Shown one piece after another: positions 35,213 to 45,016 of a stretch of 64,000 nucleotides of DNA. Source of the DNA: Pseudomonas viridiflava (GTDB lineage Bacteria; Pseudomonadota; Gammaproteobacteria; Pseudomonadales; Pseudomonadaceae); contig NZ_UUON01000004.1 of NCBI RefSeq assembly GCF_900590885.1, positions 1-64,000 on the forward strand, read 5' to 3'. The notes under the pieces are model-generated. The model was given only the letters and a program-made list of their open reading frames with translations. It was not told the origin of the DNA and did not search any database. The translations under genes were made by a program, and so were the position numbers. How positions within the stretch are numbered: position 1 is the stretch's first letter; the number at the start of each line of letters is the position of its first letter.

Positions 35213-37399
35213 ATGATGCGTCGCCTGTTTCTGCTCCTGCTCCTTTTGCCTCTCTTCGCCCATGCCGTCGAAACCCCTCGCCCGAAAATCGGCCTGGTAC
35301 TGTCCGGCGGTGCCGCCCGTGGCCTGGCGCATATCGGCGTGCTCAAGGCGCTGGAAGAACAAGGCATCCACATCGATGCCATCGCCGGCACCAGCATGGG
35401 CGCGGTGATCGGCGGGCTGTATGCGTCGGGCTACAAGATCGACGAGCTGGAGAAACTGGCGCTGGGTATCGACTGGCAACAGGCCCTGTCCGATGCGCCG
35501 CCGCGCGAAGACGTGCCGTTTCGACGCAAGCAGGATGACCGGGATTTCCTGGTCAAGCAGAAACTCAGCTTCCGCGACGACGGCAGCCTCGGCCTGCCCC
35601 TGGGCGTGATCCAGGGGCAGAACCTGGCGCTGCTGCTGGAAAGCATGTTCGCCCACAGCAGCAACACGCGTAATTTCGACAAGCTGCCGATCCCGTTCCG
35701 CGCCGTGGCCACCGACATCACCACGGGGGAAAAGGTGGTGTTTCGCAAGGGCCACCTGCCCCAGGTGATCCGCGCCAGCATGTCGATCCCGGCGGTGTTC
35801 GCGCCGGTAGAGCTGGACGGTCGGCTGCTGGTGGACGGCGGCATGACCGACAACATCCCACTGGATGTGGCGCGGGAGATGGGCGTCGATATCGCCATCG
35901 TGGTCGACATCGGCACCCCGCTGCGCTCACGCAAGCAACTGGCCACGGTGGTCGATGTGCTCAACCAGTCCATCACCCTGATGACCCGGCGCAATTCCGA
36001 GGAACAACTCAAGGCCCTGCGCCCCAAGGACGTGCTGATCCAACCGCCGCTGTCCGCCTACGGCGTGACCGATTTCGGCCGCGCCAAGGACATGATCGAC
36101 GCCGGCTACCGCGCGACCCGCGCCCTCGACGCACGACTGGCGCACCTGCGCCCCGCCGAGCCGATCGACCCGCAATTGGTGGCCGCGCGCACCCCAGGCG
36201 AACGCACCCCGGTGATCACCGCCATCGACGTAGAGAACGATTCGAAAGTCAGCGACGACGTGATCCGCTACTACATCCGCCAACCCCTGGGTGAGGCGCT
36301 GAACCTGGGCCGTCTGCAAACGGACATGGGCACTCTGTACGGCCTGGATTACTTCGAGCAGGTGCAATACCGCGTGATCAAGAAAGGCCAGGACAACACC
36401 TTGGTGATCAGCGCGCGCGGCAAACGCAGCGGCACCGACTACCTGCGCCTGGGGCTGAGCCTGTCGGATGACATGCGTGGCGACAGCGCTTTCAACCTGG
36501 GCGCCAGTTACCGCATGAACGGCATCAACCGCCTCGGCGCCGAGTGGCTGACGCGCGTGCAGATCGGTGATCGGCAAGAGCTGTACAGCGAGTTCTACCA
36601 GCCGATGGACACCGGTTCGCGCTACTTCGTCGCGCCGTATATCAGTGCCCAGGCGCAGAACGTGGAGCTGATTCTGGACAACGACCCGATCTCCGAATAC
36701 CGCCTGGAACGCTACGGTTTCGGCCTGAACGTGGGCCGCCAGATCGGCAACAGCGGCGAGATCCGCTTCGGCGTCGGCGAGGCCTGGGGCAAGGCGGATG
36801 TGCGTATCGGCGATCGGAGCCTGCCAAGCGTGAGCTTCAGCGAAGGCTTCTATGAACTGAAGTATTCCTTCGACACCCTGGACAACGTGTACTTCCCCCA
36901 CACCGGCGAGGATATCGGCCTGGCCTACCGCGAATTCGAACCGGGGCTGGGCTCCGACCAGCGCTACCGCCAATGGGAATTCAAGCTGGACAAGGCCATG
37001 AGTCATGGCCCGGACACTCTGGTACTGGGCGGCCGCTACGGACGCACCCTGGATGATTCGGATGTGGTGATTTCCAGCTTCCTGCTCGGCGGTGCGCGGC
37101 AGTTGTCGGGCTTCCGCCAGGATGCGATCTCGGGGCAGAACATCAGCTTGATGCGTGCGGTTTACTACCGCCGGCTGACGCCGCGCTCGTACCTGCCGCT
37201 GGATTTCCCGTTGTATTTGGGCGCGTCACTGGAACGCGGTCGGGCGTGGAACAACGACAATGAGTTCGACAGCGGCTATATCAACGCAGCGAGTATTTTC
37301 CTGGGGTTCGATACGCCGCTGGGGCCGCTGAATTTCAGTTATGGGTTCAACGATGATAATCAGAAGGCGGTATACCTGAACCTGGGCCAAACCTTCTAA
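35213..37399 (+). CDS. plpD: Patatin-like phospholipase PlpD (type Vd autotransporter)
   Basis: A 728-residue secreted lipase, the same length as I recall for PlpD of P. aeruginosa. It has a signal peptide (1-18), a patatin domain (about 24-310) with oxyanion motif GGAARG, nucleophile S61 (GTSMG) and partner D208 (VDGGMTDNIP), a POTRA-like segment (about 320-400) and a C-terminal 16-stranded barrel ending in Phe (NLGQTF). Such proteins release a phospholipase A1. ATG 35213 was chosen because the signal peptide starts there; the same frame is open for 117 codons upstream but lies over the SelW gene. Confidence 0.95.
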   Translation: MMRRLFLLLLLLPLFAHAVETPRPKIGLVLSGGAARGLAHIGVLKALEEQGIHIDAIAGTSMGAVIGGLYASGYKIDELEKLALGIDWQQALSDAPPREDVPFRRKQDDRDFLVKQKLSFRDDGSLGLPLGVIQGQNLALLLESMFAHSSNTRNFDKLPIPFRAVATDITTGEKVVFRKGHLPQVIRASMSIPAVFAPVELDGRLLVDGGMTDNIPLDVAREMGVDIAIVVDIGTPLRSRKQLATVVDVLNQSITLMTRRNSEEQLKALRPKDVLIQPPLSAYGVTDFGRAKDMIDAGYRATRALDARLAHLRPAEPIDPQLVAARTPGERTPVITAIDVENDSKVSDDVIRYYIRQPLGEALNLGRLQTDMGTLYGLDYFEQVQYRVIKKGQDNTLVISARGKRSGTDYLRLGLSLSDDMRGDSAFNLGASYRMNGINRLGAEWLTRVQIGDRQELYSEFYQPMDTGSRYFVAPYISAQAQNVELILDNDPISEYRLERYGFGLNVGRQIGNSGEIRFGVGEAWGKADVRIGDRSLPSVSFSEGFYELKYSFDTLDNVYFPHTGEDIGLAYREFEPGLGSDQRYRQWEFKLDKAMSHGPDTLVLGGRYGRTLDDSDVVISSFLLGGARQLSGFRQDAISGQNISLMRAVYYRRLTPRSYLPLDFPLYLGASLERGRAWNNDNEFDSGYINAASIFLGFDTPLGPLNFSYGFNDDNQKAVYLNLGQTF

Positions 37400-37429
37400 T
37401 GTGGGAGGGGGCAAGCCCCCTCCCACATT
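37399..37429. repeat. REP palindrome abutting the plpD stop
   Basis: ATGTGGGAGGGGG-CAAG-CCCCCTCCCACAT is a perfect inverted repeat. Its left edge touches the TAA of plpD (37397-37399) and its right side lies 22 bases from the convergent marR-type gene. It can terminate both. Confidence 0.85.
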
Positions 37430-37450
37430 AGATCACCAGTGCTGTCTGGG

Positions 37451-37885
37451 TCAGGACTTTTCCAGGTTAGCCAGAATGTGCCCGTGCACACGCATGCACA
37501 CACTCAAATCTGCTTCATCCACACCCACAAACAGCTCATGGCGCAGGGCGGTGGCGATGGTTTCAATTTGTTCGATCAACGGGCGGGCGGTGTCACACAG
37601 CAGGATACGTTTAGCCCGACGATCCTCCACCACGGCCTGGCGTTGCACCAAACCCTGGCCTTCCAGGCTGTCGAGCAACCGCGCCAGGGTCGGCCCTTCA
37701 ACCCCTACGCTTTGCGCCAGCTCACGTTGAGTCGGTGGCTCTTCGAAACGCGCCAGATGCAGCAGCACCAGCCAGCGCGCCTGGGACAAACCCAGCCCGG
37801 CCAGGCGGCGATCCAGCTCGGCGCGCCAACCTCGGGACATTTGCGCCAGCTGCATGCCAAAACGGTGTTGATCGGTTAACGGCAT
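37451..37885 (-). CDS. MarR/SlyA family transcriptional regulator
   Basis: A 144-residue winged-helix regulator. The HTH reads PTQRELAQSVGVEGPTLARLLDSLEGQGLVQR (in part), followed by the wing DDRRAKRILLCD-like EDRRAKRILL. No obvious target gene is adjacent: recQ lies upstream on the same strand and plpD is convergent. A small palindrome CTAAT-T-ATTAG at 37922-37932, 37 bases before the ATG, is a possible self-operator. Confidence 0.88.
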   Translation of the reverse strand: MPLTDQHRFGMQLAQMSRGWRAELDRRLAGLGLSQARWLVLLHLARFEEPPTQRELAQSVGVEGPTLARLLDSLEGQGLVQRQAVVEDRRAKRILLCDTARPLIEQIETIATALRHELFVGVDEADLSVCMRVHGHILANLEKS

Positions 37886-38006
37886 AAAAAACTCATGGTT
37901 TAGACTGAAAATAGAGTGTGGCTAATTATTAGTCAGCTAAGCATGAGCCATGCCAGTAGGCAAGAGTTGCTATGTACTGATTCGTTACATTGTCGTAATT
38001 GGCACA

Positions 38007-40136
38007 CTAAATTTCGAATTCAGACTGCAAAGCAGCGCGCACGCAGTACAAAACACCCTCAGGAACACGGCCGGTAAACAACGGTGCAATCTCCGTAACC
38101 GGTGGCAATTCGCCTTCGCCGTCGAGGAAGGCGTCCTGGATTTCACTGAGCAGATCTTCCGGCAAATCAAGGGCCTGCTCCAACGACACCTGCTGCTGGC
38201 CGATGGCTTCAGCCAGCAAGGTGTACACGTTTTTTTCCGAGCATTGCAGCTGGCCGGCGATCTGGATCGGCGTCATGCCGGCACGCGCCAGGCTGATCAG
38301 TTCGTGGCGAATATCGGCGACTTCCTTGGGCGCTTCGGCTTGGCCGCCGAGCACTTCGAGGAACGCCTGGCCATAACGCTCCAGCTTGCGTGCGCCCACA
38401 CCGCTGACACGCCCCATCTCGGCCATGGTGGTGGGCTGCTCACGCAGCATCTCGAGCAGCGTGGAGTCGGGGAAGATGACATACGGCGGTACGCTGTGTT
38501 CCTGCGCCAGTTTGCGCCGCAGCGCACGCAGGGCTTCCCATTGCTCGCGCTCCTCAGTACGCACCAGTTGGCTGGCCGGGCTGGTGCTGCTGCTTTTGGC
38601 GGTGGTCTGCGGCTTGAGGTCGCGGCGCAGCTCCAGGCTCACTTCGCCCTTGAGCAAGGGCCGGCAACTGTCGTTCAGGCGCAGGCCGCCATAACCTTCA
38701 ATGTCGATGTCGACGAGGTTGCGCGCAACCATCTGCCGGAACAGCGAACGCCACTCGCCTTCGGCACGGGCCTTACCGACGCCGTAGACCGAGAGTTTTT
38801 CGTGGCCGAAGCTGCGCACCTTCTCGTTGTCCTTGCCCAGCAATACATCCACTAGGTGCCCCACGCCGTAGCGCTGGCCGGTGCGGTAGATGGTCGACAA
38901 CGCCTGGCGCGCCGGCTCGGTGGCGTCCCATGTCTGCACGCCATCGGTGCAGTTGTCGCAGTGGCCGCACGGCTCGGGCATGTCTTCGTCGAAATACGCC
39001 AGCAGCGTCTGACGGCGGCAACGGGTTTCTTCGCACAGCGAGAGCATGGCGTCGAGCTTGTGCTGCTCCAGGCGCTTGTGGCGTTCGTCGCCTTCGGAGT
39101 TCTGCAGCATCTGCTTGAGCATCACCACGTCTTGCAGGCCGTAGACCATCCAGGCATCCGCCGGCAGGCCATCACGGCCGGCGCGACCGGTTTCCTGGTA
39201 ATACGCCTCAAGGGACTTGGGCAGGTCCATGTGGGCCACGAAGCGCACGTTGGACTTGTCGATGCCCATGCCGAACGCGATGGTCGCCACCATGATCAGG
39301 CCTTCCTCATTGAGGAAGCGTTTCTGGTGCGCAGAGCGCGTTTCGTTGGGCAGGCCGGCGTGGTACGGAAGCGCCGGGTAGCCCTGCTCGCAGAGGAACG
39401 CGGCGACTTCATCAACCTTTTTACGCGACAGGCAATACACGATGCCGGCATCGCTGCGCCGCTCGGACAGGAACGCCAGCAACTGCTTGCGTGGCTGCTC
39501 CTTGGGCACGATGCGGTAGAAAATATTCGGCCGGTCGAAGCTCGACAGGAAGCGCTCGGCGTTCTGCAAATGCAGGCGCTCGACGATTTCTTCGCGGGTA
39601 CGTTTGTCGGCGGTGGCGGTCAGGGCGATACGCGGCACGTCGGGAAACAGTTCGGCCAATTGCCCCAGCTGCAGGTATTCGCGACGGAAATCGTGACCCC
39701 ATTGCGACACACAGTGAGCTTCATCGATGGCGAACAGGGCAATTTCCAGGCTCTGCAAAAAGGCCAGCATGCGCGGCTGTACCAGGCGCTCGGGGGCCAG
39801 GTAGAGCATCTTCACTTCACCGCGCTTGATCCGCGCGGCCAGGTCGCGTTGTTGCTCGGCGCTGAGGGTGGAGTTCAGCGACGCGGCGGCAACGCCGAGT
39901 TCTTCCAGCGTGGCGACCTGGTCATCCATCAACGCGATCAGTGGCGAGACCACCACGGCCAGGCCGTTGCGCAACAGCGCCGGCACCTGGAAGCACAGCG
40001 ACTTGCCGCCGCCGGTAGGCATCAAGACCAGCGCATCACCGCCACTGGCCACGCGCTCAATGATCGCACCCTGGCGGCCACGAAAACTGTCGTAGCCGAA
40101 GATGTCCTTGAGGACGCGTTGAGCCTGCTCGAGCAT
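38007..40136 (-). CDS. recQ: ATP-dependent DNA helicase RecQ
   Basis: A 709-residue superfamily 2 helicase. Walker A is MPTGGGKS (K45), DEAH-type motif II is [16 protein letters not shown], motif VI is [11 protein letters not shown] RecQ-C zinc-binding region (CEETRCRRQ to CGHCDNC), a winged helix and an HRDC domain (about 520-600) follow. It unwinds DNA 3-prime to 5-prime in the RecF pathway and at stalled forks. ATG 40136 ([13 protein letters not shown]) fits the family better than the ATG four codons upstream. It is divergent from the YecA-family gene. Confidence 0.96.
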   Translation of the reverse strand: MLEQAQRVLKDIFGYDSFRGRQGAIIERVASGGDALVLMPTGGGKSLCFQVPALLRNGLAVVVSPLIALMDDQVATLEELGVAAASLNSTLSAEQQRDLAARIKRGEVKMLYLAPERLVQPRMLAFLQSLEIALFAIDEAHCVSQWGHDFRREYLQLGQLAELFPDVPRIALTATADKRTREEIVERLHLQNAERFLSSFDRPNIFYRIVPKEQPRKQLLAFLSERRSDAGIVYCLSRKKVDEVAAFLCEQGYPALPYHAGLPNETRSAHQKRFLNEEGLIMVATIAFGMGIDKSNVRFVAHMDLPKSLEAYYQETGRAGRDGLPADAWMVYGLQDVVMLKQMLQNSEGDERHKRLEQHKLDAMLSLCEETRCRRQTLLAYFDEDMPEPCGHCDNCTDGVQTWDATEPARQALSTIYRTGQRYGVGHLVDVLLGKDNEKVRSFGHEKLSVYGVGKARAEGEWRSLFRQMVARNLVDIDIEGYGGLRLNDSCRPLLKGEVSLELRRDLKPQTTAKSSSTSPASQLVRTEEREQWEALRALRRKLAQEHSVPPYVIFPDSTLLEMLREQPTTMAEMGRVSGVGARKLERYGQAFLEVLGGQAEAPKEVADIRHELISLARAGMTPIQIAGQLQCSEKNVYTLLAEAIGQQQVSLEQALDLPEDLLSEIQDAFLDGEGELPPVTEIAPLFTGRVPEGVLYCVRAALQSEFEI

Positions 40137-40400
40137 GTAAAACTCCAAATATTGCCGAAATCCCTCTGTACAGGCTGGCCGAAAAAACCCGCCGGCACGG
40201 GAAATAATCCGTAAGCGAAGTTTTCTCAGGTTGGCGCTTGGCCTGCAGGGGCATCACAAAACGCGGCAGTATACCCGAGCCTCACCCGGCAAAGGGCGCC
40301 GCTGACGAATAGCGGCCGCCATCTAAAATGCCGTGCGGCTGGCCTGGGCGCTCAAGAAAGCCTAGAATTCAGCATCGTTTATTCCCAAGGTAACTCTTCA

Positions 40401-40988
40401 ATGTCCTTCGCTGAGCAACTAACCCGCCTGCAAGCCTTCCTCGACGCCGATGAGCTGCATGACGAGGCGCTGGACTACGTGGCCGCCCATGGCTACCTGA
40501 CCGCCCTGTCGATCTGCTCCGAGGTCGTCCCCGACCGTGAATGGATCGACGCGCTGTTCGCCGAAGAGCCGCACTACACCGACGACGCCCAACGCGAAGA
40601 AATCGAATCGACCTTGCTGGCCCTCAAGGCCCACATCGGTCGCCAGCTGGCTTCCGACGAGGAATTCGAACTGCCATGCGAGCTGGACCTCGGCGAAGAA
40701 CCGGATGACTCCGACCTGCGCGGCTGGTGCATCGGTTTCATGGAAGGCGTATTCCTGCGTGAAGCCGCCTGGTTCGAAACCGCCGAAGAAGAAGTCAGCG
40801 AAATGCTGTTGCCGATCATGGTCGGCTCGGGCCTGTTCGACGACCAGCCGGAATTCGCCGACATCGCTTCCGACGCCAACCTGATGGACGACATGATCGT
40901 ACAGATCCCGGAAGCCCTGACCGCCCTGTACCTGCTGTGCAACGCCCCTGACGAAAAACCGGCGATCCTCAAGCCACGTCACCACTGA
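40401..40988 (+). CDS. YecA/YgfB family protein (UPF0149)
   Basis: A 195-residue acidic helical protein of the YecA/YgfB family (LTRLQAFLDADELHDEALDYVAAHGYLTAL, in part; FMEGVFLREAAWF). The C-terminal SEC-C zinc motif of long YecA proteins is absent. An AAGG ribosome site lies 9 bases before the ATG. The molecular role is unknown. Confidence 0.85.
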   Translation: MSFAEQLTRLQAFLDADELHDEALDYVAAHGYLTALSICSEVVPDREWIDALFAEEPHYTDDAQREEIESTLLALKAHIGRQLASDEEFELPCELDLGEEPDDSDLRGWCIGFMEGVFLREAAWFETAEEEVSEMLLPIMVGSGLFDDQPEFADIASDANLMDDMIVQIPEALTALYLLCNAPDEKPAILKPRHH

Positions 40989-40999
40989 GTCGCTTGCCC

Positions 41000-41392
41000 G
41001 TGACACCCATGGGCAATCGCTCGCTGCTCCTGCGCTACGTGCTGCTGGCCATCGGCTGGCTCAGTGTAGCGCTGGGGGTCATCGGCATCTTCCTGCCGGT
41101 GCTGCCTACCACCCCTTTCCTGCTGCTCGCCGCCGCCTGCTTCGCGCGAAGCTCCCCGCGCTTCTATCACTGGCTGGTGGAACACCCGCGCCTGGGCCCG
41201 TGGATCCGCGATTATCTCGACGGCAATGGCATCCCGCTCAAGGGCAAGGTCTACGCCATTGGCTTGATGTGGCTGAGCATCGGTTTCTCCTGCTACCTGG
41301 TGCCGTTGCCGTGGGCCCGTGGCTTCATGCTGACCAGCGCCGTGCTGGTGACGATCTACATCCTGCGTCAGAAAACCCTGCCACCGCGCTAA
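41000..41392 (+). CDS. YbaN family membrane protein (DUF454)
   Basis: A small inner-membrane protein of about 130 residues with two to three helices, including the DUF454 signature LGVIGIFLPVLPTTPFLLLAA and CFARSSPRFYHWL. The start is uncertain: GTG 41000 is shown, TTG 40994 and ATG 41009 are in frame and none has a strong ribosome site, which suggests coupling to the YecA-type gene ending 11 bases earlier. Function unknown. Confidence 0.85.
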   Translation: MTPMGNRSLLLRYVLLAIGWLSVALGVIGIFLPVLPTTPFLLLAAACFARSSPRFYHWLVEHPRLGPWIRDYLDGNGIPLKGKVYAIGLMWLSIGFSCYLVPLPWARGFMLTSAVLVTIYILRQKTLPPR

Positions 41393-41506
41393 GCCGCGAC
41401 ATCAGGTCGCGCTCAGACCTTGGTCGACACTGACTAACCCCAAGCATCATGCGAGACTGTCCAACCGGGCCTGGAATGCCCGGGTGTTCTTATGCGCGGA
41501 GTTACC

Positions 41507-44500
41507 ATGACGTTGTCCAGCGGGCTGATCGCCGCCGTTGCCCTGGCCTATATGGCCATTATGTTTGCCATTGCCTTTTATGGTGACCGCCGCCGCGCGC
41601 CGTTGCCGCCGCGCATGCGTGCCTGGGTGTATAGCCTGTCGCTGGCGGTGTATTGCACCAGCTGGACCTTCTTTGGCGCCGTAGGCCAGGCTGCCGAACA
41701 GTTGTGGGCATTTTTACCGATCTACCTGGGGCCGGTACTGCTGCTGGTGTTGGCGCCCTGGGTGCTGCAAAAGATGATCCTGATCAGCAAACAGGAAAAC
41801 ATCACCTCCATCGCCGACTTTATCGCCGCGCGCTACGGTAAATCCCAGTCCCTGGCCGTGGTGGTGGCGTTGATCTGCCTGGTCGGCGTGCTGCCCTATA
41901 TCGCCCTGCAACTCAAAGGCATCGTGCTGGGGGTCAACCTGCTGATCGGTGCGGGGGCCGACACCACCGGCACCCGCGCGCAGGACACCGCGCTGATTGT
42001 GTCGCTGGTGCTGGCGCTGTTCACCATTGTGTTCGGCACACGCAACCTCGACGCCACCGAGCACCACCGGGGCATGGTGCTGGCGATTGCGTTTGAATCG
42101 CTGGTCAAGCTGTTCGCCTTTCTGGCGGTCGGCGCATTCGTGACCTTCGGCCTGTATGACGGTTTCGGCGACCTGTTCAGCCAGGCGATGCTCGCCCCGA
42201 GGCTTGAGGAATACTGGAAAGAAACCATCAACTGGCCCTCGATGGTGGTGCAGACCGGCGTGGCCATGATGGCGATCATCTGTCTGCCCCGGCAGTTTCA
42301 CGTCACCGTGGTGGAGAACATCGACCCGCAGGACCTGCGCCTGGCCAAGTGGGTGTTCCCGGCCTACTTGATCCTCGCCGCACTGTTTGTAATCCCTATC
42401 GCCCTGGGCGGTAAGATGATGCTGCCCGGTTCGGTGCTGCCGGACTCCTACGTGATCAGCCTGCCCCTGGCCGAAGCCCATCCGGCCCTGGCGGTGCTGG
42501 CGTTTATCGGCGGCGCATCGGCGGCCACCGGCATGGTGATCGTGGCGAGCATCGCCTTGTCGACCATGGTCTCCAACGATATGTTGCTGCCCTGGCTGCT
42601 GCGCCGCTCCAGCGCCGAGCGGCCGTTCGAAGTGTTCCGCCACTGGATGCTCTCGGTGCGCCGTGTGAGCATCGTGATCATCCTGTTGCTGGCGTATGTC
42701 AGCTACCGCCTGCTCGGCTCCAGCGCGAGCCTGGCGACCATCGGCCAGATCGCCTTCGCCGCCGTGACCCAACTGGCACCGGCCATGCTCGGCGCGTTGT
42801 ATTGGAAACAGGCCAACCGCCGCGGGGTGTTTGCCGGGTTGGCGGCGGGGACTTTCTTGTGGTTCTACACCCTGGTCCTACCGGTTACGGCGAAAAGCCT
42901 GGGCTGGTCCTTGAGCCTTTTCCCCGGCCTGACGTGGATGCATTCCCACCCACTGGGCTTGTCAGTCACTTCGCTGACCCTGGGCACCGTGTTTTCCCTG
43001 GCGGGCAACTTCACGCTGTTTGTGTGGGTGTCGATGCTGTCGCGCACACGCGTGTCGGAACACTGGCAGGCCGGTCGTTTTATCGGCCAGGAAATCAGCC
43101 AGCGCGCCAGCGCCCGTTCGATGTTGTCAGTCCAGATCAGCGACCTGCTCAGCCTTGCGGCGCGGTTTGTGGGCGACGAGCGCGCGCAGCAGAGTTTCAT
43201 CCGCTTCGCCTATCGCCAGGGCAAAGGCTTCAATCCCAACCAGAACGCCGATAACGATTGGATCGCCCACACCGAGCGCTTGCTGGCGGGCGTGCTCGGT
43301 GCATCGTCGACCCGGGCGGTGGTGAAAGCCGCCATCGAAGGGCGGGAAATGCAGCTGGAGGACGTAGTACGCATCGCCGACGAAGCGTCGGAAGTGCTGC
43401 AGTTCAACCGCGCATTGCTGCAAGGCGCCATCGAGAACATCACCCAGGGCATCAGCGTGGTGGACCAGTCGCTCAAGCTCGTGGCCTGGAACCGACGCTA
43501 CCTGGAGCTGTTCAACTACCCCGACGGGCTGATCAGCGTGGGCCGGCCGATTGCCGATATTATTCGCTACAACGCCGAGCGCGGCCTGTGCGGGCCGGGC
43601 GAAGCCGAGGTGCACGTGGCGCGCCGCCTGCACTGGATGCGCCAGGGCCGTGCGCACACCTCCGAGCGCCTGTTCCCGAACGGCCGCGTGATCGAGCTGA
43701 TCGGCAACCCGATGCCCGGTGGCGGTTTTGTCATGAGTTTTACCGACATTACGGCGTTCCGCGAAGCCGAGCAGGCCCTCACCGAGGCCAACGAAGGCCT
43801 GGAACAACGGGTCACCGAGCGCACCCATGAGCTGTCGCAACTGAATGTGGCGCTCACCGACGCCAAGGGTGTGGCCGAGTCTGCCAGCCAATCGAAGACG
43901 CGCTTTCTCGCGGCGGTCAGCCATGACTTAATGCAGCCGTTGAACGCTGCACGCCTGTTTTCGGCCGCCCTCTCCCACCAGCACGACGGCCTGTCCAGCG
44001 AGGCTCGGCAACTGGTGCAGCATCTGGACAGCTCGCTGCGCTCCGCCGAAGACCTGATCAGCGACTTGCTGGATATCTCTCGCCTGGAAAACGGCAAGAT
44101 CAACCCGCAGCGCCAGCCCTTTGTACTCAACGAACTGTTCGACACCCTCGGCGCCGAGTTCAAGGCGCTGGCCCAGGAGCAAGGTTTGCGCTTCCGCCTG
44201 CGTGGCAGCCGCTTGCGGGTAGACAGTGACATCAAGTTGCTCAGGCGAATTCTGCAGAATTTTCTGACTAACGCCTTCCGTTATGCCGACGGCCCCGTGT
44301 TACTTGGCGTACGCCGGCGCAAGGGCGAGCTGTGCCTGGAAGTGTGGGACCGTGGCCCCGGTATCCCGCAGGATAAACAGAAGGTGATCTTCGAAGAGTT
44401 CAAGCGCCTCGACAGCCACCAGACCCGCGCCGAGAAAGGCCTGGGCCTGGGCCTGGCGATTGCCGACGGCTTGTGCCGCGTACTGGGGCACCGCTTGAGC

Positions 44501-44977
44501 GTGCGCTCCTGGCCGGGCAAAGGCAGCGTGTTCAGCGTGCGTGTGCCGCTGGCGCGCAACCAGGCCAGCCCGCAGGTCAAACCCGTGCAGGAAAACGGCC
44601 TGCCGCTGAGCGGTGCACAGGTGCTGTGCGTGGATAACGAAGAAAGCATCCTGATCGGCATGCGCAGCTTGCTCACGCGCTGGGGCTGCGAGGTATGGAC
44701 CGCCACCGACCAGGCGCAATGCGCGGCGTTGCTGGCCGATGGCGTGCGCCCGCAGCTGGCACTGGTGGATTACCACCTGGACCACGGCGAAACCGGCACC
44801 GAATTGATGGGCTGGCTGCGGGCGCAACTGGCGGAGCCGATTCCCGGGGTGGTCATCAGTGCGGACGGCCGCCCGGAGATGGTGGCCGAGGTGCATGCGG
44901 CGGGGTTGGACTACCTGGCCAAGCCGGTAAAGCCGGCGGCGTTGCGGGCGTTGTTGAGTCGGCATTTGCCGCTATAG
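41507..44977 (+). CDS. mxtR: MxtR/CrbS-type hybrid sensor kinase with SLC5 transporter-like domain
   Basis: A 1156-residue fusion. Residues 1 to about 515 form a sodium/solute symporter-like domain with some thirteen membrane helices. A PAS domain (about 635-760, NITQGISVVDQSLKLVAWN), a coiled coil, HisKA (AAVSHDLMQPLNAAR), HATPase (LGLGLAIADGLCRVLG) and a C-terminal receiver (LALVDYHLDHGETG) follow. The architecture and length match MxtR (PA3271)/CrbS, which with ErdR/CrbR controls acetate use. ATG 41507 is preferred because GGAG lies 5 bases upstream. The response regulator is not nearby. Confidence 0.88.
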   Translation: MTLSSGLIAAVALAYMAIMFAIAFYGDRRRAPLPPRMRAWVYSLSLAVYCTSWTFFGAVGQAAEQLWAFLPIYLGPVLLLVLAPWVLQKMILISKQENITSIADFIAARYGKSQSLAVVVALICLVGVLPYIALQLKGIVLGVNLLIGAGADTTGTRAQDTALIVSLVLALFTIVFGTRNLDATEHHRGMVLAIAFESLVKLFAFLAVGAFVTFGLYDGFGDLFSQAMLAPRLEEYWKETINWPSMVVQTGVAMMAIICLPRQFHVTVVENIDPQDLRLAKWVFPAYLILAALFVIPIALGGKMMLPGSVLPDSYVISLPLAEAHPALAVLAFIGGASAATGMVIVASIALSTMVSNDMLLPWLLRRSSAERPFEVFRHWMLSVRRVSIVIILLLAYVSYRLLGSSASLATIGQIAFAAVTQLAPAMLGALYWKQANRRGVFAGLAAGTFLWFYTLVLPVTAKSLGWSLSLFPGLTWMHSHPLGLSVTSLTLGTVFSLAGNFTLFVWVSMLSRTRVSEHWQAGRFIGQEISQRASARSMLSVQISDLLSLAARFVGDERAQQSFIRFAYRQGKGFNPNQNADNDWIAHTERLLAGVLGASSTRAVVKAAIEGREMQLEDVVRIADEASEVLQFNRALLQGAIENITQGISVVDQSLKLVAWNRRYLELFNYPDGLISVGRPIADIIRYNAERGLCGPGEAEVHVARRLHWMRQGRAHTSERLFPNGRVIELIGNPMPGGGFVMSFTDITAFREAEQALTEANEGLEQRVTERTHELSQLNVALTDAKGVAESASQSKTRFLAAVSHDLMQPLNAARLFSAALSHQHDGLSSEARQLVQHLDSSLRSAEDLISDLLDISRLENGKINPQRQPFVLNELFDTLGAEFKALAQEQGLRFRLRGSRLRVDSDIKLLRRILQNFLTNAFRYADGPVLLGVRRRKGELCLEVWDRGPGIPQDKQKVIFEEFKRLDSHQTRAEKGLGLGLAIADGLCRVLGHRLSVRSWPGKGSVFSVRVPLARNQASPQVKPVQENGLPLSGAQVLCVDNEESILIGMRSLLTRWGCEVWTATDQAQCAALLADGVRPQLALVDYHLDHGETGTELMGWLRAQLAEPIPGVVISADGRPEMVAEVHAAGLDYLAKPVKPAALRALLSRHLPL

Positions 44978-45016
44978 CAAGGATGTACACCGCCCCTCCC
45001 ACATTTGGATCTGCAT

